A stretch of 64,000 nt of DNA, from positions 54,143 to 118,142 of the forward strand of contig NZ_ANBD01000039.1 of the NCBI RefSeq assembly GCF_000341005.1. Reading direction: 5' to 3'. The position numbers and the translations under genes are program-made. The notes beneath the pieces were generated by a model, which searched no databases, was not told the origin of the DNA, and saw nothing but the letters and a program-made list of their open reading frames with translations. Below are positions 61,543 through 64,000 of the stretch, piece by piece (within the stretch, counting starts at the first letter, position 1; each line of letters starts with the position of its first letter). Origin of the DNA: Nocardiopsis alkaliphila YIM 80379. GTDB lineage: Bacteria > Actinomycetota > Actinomycetes > Streptosporangiales > Streptosporangiaceae.

Positions 61543-62951
61543 TCCTCGCCCTTGTCGTCTTCACCCGGCTTGGGCTTCTCCCCACCGCCGGGCTCGGTCA
61601 GCGACGAGATGTCGAAGTCCACGCCCTCGTCGCCACGCCCGTGGACGAAACCGTCGGGGTCGTCCAGGTCGTCCCCGCCGGGCATCAGGTCGGGGTGTTG
61701 CCACACGGCGTCGCGGCCCTCCACCCCACGGGCCTCCTCCAACGCCGCCCACAGCGTCCCGGCCTCGCGCAGTCGGCGCGGACGCAGCTCCAGACCGACC
61801 AGCGCGGCGAAGGTGTGTTCGGCGGGGCCACCGGTGGCGCGGCGGCGTCGGGTGGTCTCGGCCAAGGCCTCGGCCTGTGGGAGCCGCTCGCTCACCGCGG
61901 ACGAGACCACGGTCGCCACCCAGCCCTCGATCAGGGCGAGGGTGGTCTCCAAGCGGGCCAACGCGGCCTTTTGCTGCGGGGTGTCCTCGGGCTGGAGCAG
62001 TCCTTCGGCGCCCATGCCACCGGACATGATCTCCTGGATGGCCTCGGGGTTGGTGATGTCGATCTCGCCGAGCTTGTCCTCCAGCCCGCTCACGTCGTAG
62101 GACATGCCGGCCGCGTACTCCTCGACCAGGCGCGACAGGTGGGAGCGCAGCCAAGGTACGTGTGAGTACAGCCGGTGCACGGCGGCCTCGCGGGCGGCCA
62201 GGTACAGGCGGATCTCGTCCTCGGGGATCTGTAGCCCCTCACCGAAGTGGGCCACACCCGAGGGCAGTAGCGCGGCGTTCCCCTCACCGGCCAACGGCAG
62301 GCCTACATCGGTGGTACCGATCACCTCTTGGGCCAGTTCGCCGATGGCCTGGCCGGCCTGTTGCCCGACCATCATGCCGCCCATCTGCTGGATCATGCCC
62401 AGCAGTGGACCGGCCATGGAGGACATCTCCTCGGGCAGGTTCTGACCCATGGCCTGAACGGTCTTGGCCGTCAGGGGGTCGCACAGTTGCGCCCATGAGG
62501 CCATCGTCTTCTCGATCCACTCCGAGCGACTCCAGGCCTGAGCGGTCTGGAGCCCGGAGGGGAGGTCGGTAGCCTGGTCGAGCCATAGGTCGGCGAGGCG
62601 TAGGGCCTCCTCGATCCGTGCGTAGTCGGCGGGCGGCACGCTGGGGTCCCCCTTTTGGGACACCGTGTGCCGCGCGATGTTCTTGGCCATGTCCCAGTTG
62701 ATGCCGGACGTCGAGGACGCCGTGGTCTCCCCGGAGGAACCGGGGGAAGGCTGGGACGACATCATGTCCGCGAATTGGCGGAGCATGTCGGCCATCTGTC
62801 GCGGGTCACCGAACGGGAAGCCGTCCGGCGTTCCGGAGTCCCCCCCGCCCGGGCGGCCGCTGCCGGCACCCGAGCCGGAGTCGCCAGAACGGCGCCCGGA
62901 CTCGTCATCGGGATCGTTCGGCATGCTGAAACCGAAAGGCAGGTCGCTCAC
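61539..62951 (-). CDS. DUF2342-like putative zincin-type protein
   Basis: 470 residues. A disordered Gly/Ser/Pro-rich N terminus (1-50) precedes a helical domain. YLAAREAAVHRLYSHVPWLRSHL matches the central segment of DUF2342 (PF10103), annotated as zincin-like; however no HExxH is visible. The C terminus is Asp/Gly/Glu-rich. GTG at 62951, with GAGG upstream. It overlaps the Nudix gene. Enzymatic activity is doubtful. Confidence 0.8.
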   Translation of the reverse strand: MSDLPFGFSMPNDPDDESGRRSGDSGSGAGSGRPGGGDSGTPDGFPFGDPRQMADMLRQFADMMSSQPSPGSSGETTASSTSGINWDMAKNIARHTVSQKGDPSVPPADYARIEEALRLADLWLDQATDLPSGLQTAQAWSRSEWIEKTMASWAQLCDPLTAKTVQAMGQNLPEEMSSMAGPLLGMIQQMGGMMVGQQAGQAIGELAQEVIGTTDVGLPLAGEGNAALLPSGVAHFGEGLQIPEDEIRLYLAAREAAVHRLYSHVPWLRSHLSRLVEEYAAGMSYDVSGLEDKLGEIDITNPEAIQEIMSGGMGAEGLLQPEDTPQQKAALARLETTLALIEGWVATVVSSAVSERLPQAEALAETTRRRRATGGPAEHTFAALVGLELRPRRLREAGTLWAALEEARGVEGRDAVWQHPDLMPGGDDLDDPDGFVHGRGDEGVDFDISSLTEPGGGEKPKPGEDDKGEE

Positions 62952-63014
62952 AATAAGACCTCAGGCAGGATTAGGTTTGGTCTCCACTGTCACGTTAGCT
63001 GGGAGTCGCCCGGA

Positions 63015-64000
63015 GTGAATACCCAAAGCAGCCAGGTTCGCCCAGAGCACAGCCCTTCGGGCCGAACGGGAACGGTGGTCGCGGTCACCGGTGCCGCGTC
63101 CGGTGTGGGCCGGCTTCTCGTGCAACGCCTGGCCATGCCTGAAGGTTCCATCCGGGCGAGAGAGGTCGTGGCGATCGACGACGAGTTCGCGGACCTTCGT
63201 GGAGTCACCTGGCGGATCGCCGACGTCTGTGATCCCGGTCTGGTCTCCCGTCTGGACGGTATAGACGTCCTCGTGCACACCGCCGACGACCGTTCCCTGG
63301 AGACCAAGCCCGCCCTACGCAGGGAACACAACGTCCTGGCCGCCCAGACGGTTCTGACCGCCGCGGCCGCCGCGGGTGTTCCCCGAGTCATCCTGGTCAC
63401 CAGCACCATGGTCTACGGCGCGGCGCCCGACAACCCCGTCCCGTTGCCCGAGGGCGCCACCCGGGTATCGGACAACAGCGAGGGCCTGATGGGCGACTTC
63501 GCCGAGGTCGAGGAACTGGCCGAACGGGCTCGCCGGGCCCATCCCGGCCTGACGGTGACCGTGGTGCGCCCCGCGCCCTTGGTGGGTCCGGAAATGGACA
63601 CCCTCCTGAGCCGGCACTTCGCGGCGCCCCGGTTGCTCACCGTCAAGGGCCACCAGCAGCACTGGCAGTTCTGCCACGAGCAGGACCTGGTCTCCGCCTT
63701 GGCCCACTGCGCCCTGCACGGGGTGACGGGGGAGGAGGGGGTGGTCGCCGTGGCCAGCGAGGGTTCCCTGTCCCAGGGGGAGGTCGAGGAGATCGCCGGG
63801 ATGAAGCACTTCGAGGTCGCCGCCAACCTCGCCTTCGGGGCGATGCGCCGCTTGCACCAGGCCCGGATCACCCCGGCGGCCGCCGGGGAGATCAAGTTCC
63901 TCGTCTACCCGTGCGTGGTGGACTGCTCCACGCTGCGCGACGCCGGTTGGAAACCCGCCTACGACAACGAGTCGGCGTTGCGGGTCCTGTTGGAGTCCAG
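63015..64000 (+). CDS. SDR-family NAD-dependent epimerase/dehydratase-like protein (runs off window)
   Basis: At least 328 residues, open at the window end. After a short tail, VVAVTGAASGVGRLLVQRL is the Rossmann glycine motif. Later LVTSTMVYG carries the catalytic Ser/Tyr region of extended SDRs, although the Lys of YxxxK is not obvious (the Tyr is followed by GAAP). GTG at 63015 with GGGAG nine bases upstream. It is divergent from the DUF2342-like gene. Substrate unknown. Confidence 0.8.
   Translation, partial: MNTQSSQVRPEHSPSGRTGTVVAVTGAASGVGRLLVQRLAMPEGSIRAREVVAIDDEFADLRGVTWRIADVCDPGLVSRLDGIDVLVHTADDRSLETKPALRREHNVLAAQTVLTAAAAAGVPRVILVTSTMVYGAAPDNPVPLPEGATRVSDNSEGLMGDFAEVEELAERARRAHPGLTVTVVRPAPLVGPEMDTLLSRHFAAPRLLTVKGHQQHWQFCHEQDLVSALAHCALHGVTGEEGVVAVASEGSLSQGEVEEIAGMKHFEVAANLAFGAMRRLHQARITPAAAGEIKFLVYPCVVDCSTLRDAGWKPAYDNESALRVLLES

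Noticed and set aside
1..64000. Search by eye for CRISPR arrays, tRNA genes, IS ends and att sites
   Set aside because: No regularly spaced repeats, cloverleaf with CCA-proximal T-arm, transposase or integrase motif was found. A short degenerate copy could still be missed by eye.

Overview
The window reads as chromosome from a high-GC, spore-former-type actinobacterium, most likely Nocardiopsaceae or a Streptomyces relative. The evidence is strong G/C bias at third codon positions, many GTG starts, and a marker set of MoeZ, a UvrD2-type helicase, an AdnAB-type helicase-nuclease pair, mycoredoxin, WhiB7 with an AT-hook, a DUF6758-like protein and a DUF2342-like protein. No tRNA, rRNA, CRISPR array, IS element or phage gene was seen. 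The genus is an inference; the sequence carries no 16S.

Region 1 (about 0.27-18.6 kb) is a cell-envelope polymer region. A plus-strand block encodes a TagG/TagH-like ABC exporter, two small membrane proteins (the second DUF5941-like), a LicC-like nucleotidyltransferase, a protein of the sn-glycerol-1-phosphate dehydrogenase (EgsA/AraM) family, and a CDP-alcohol phosphatidyltransferase. Overlaps or short gaps link most of them, and a strong terminator follows. Together they suggest making, activating and transferring an sn-glycerol-1-phosphate-type phospho-alcohol, with export by the ABC pair. A GT2 glycosyltransferase, a nitroreductase, two GT4 enzymes, a UDP-sugar dehydrogenase (WecC/WbpA type), UDP-GlcNAc 2-epimerase, an unrecognised 582-residue protein and a fused double glycosyltransferase follow. 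The dehydrogenase and epimerase together would give UDP-ManNAcA for a teichuronic-acid-like glycan.

Region 2 (18.6-25.5 kb) has a histidine kinase/response regulator pair, a small membrane-anchored protein, an LPxTG-anchored 5'-nucleotidase-like protein, a 4-TM protein, the relic of a Ser/Thr protein kinase, and a YjbR-family protein.

Region 3 (25.5-43.2 kb) is conserved housekeeping: RecD2-like helicase, MutT-like Nudix, TypA/BipA, a DUF6758-like protein, a PHP phosphoesterase, a metallo-beta-lactamase-fold protein that has lost most metal ligands, an alpha/beta hydrolase, a DEAD-box helicase with an apparent CTG start and a long leader, a ferritin-like protein, small proteins, a TM-helix channel-like protein under a SigB-like promoter, a TetR regulator, MoeZ, an SPW-repeat protein and an alkyltransferase-like protein.

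Region 4 (43.3-64 kb) is DNA repair and stress response: the AdnA/AdnB-like pair, a double-DUF4333-type lipoprotein, an EF-hand protein, an M20 dipeptidase, NudC, an ANTAR regulator, mycoredoxin, UvrD2, TesB, and whiB7. whiB7 sits behind a WhiB7-type promoter, a translated leader ORF and an intrinsic terminator, the layout expected for antibiotic-responsive attenuation. A YgjP-like metalloprotease, a membrane protein, a Nudix protein, a DUF2342-like protein and the start of an SDR epimerase (cut by the window end) complete the region. Genes are often separated by long, nearly perfect hairpin terminators.
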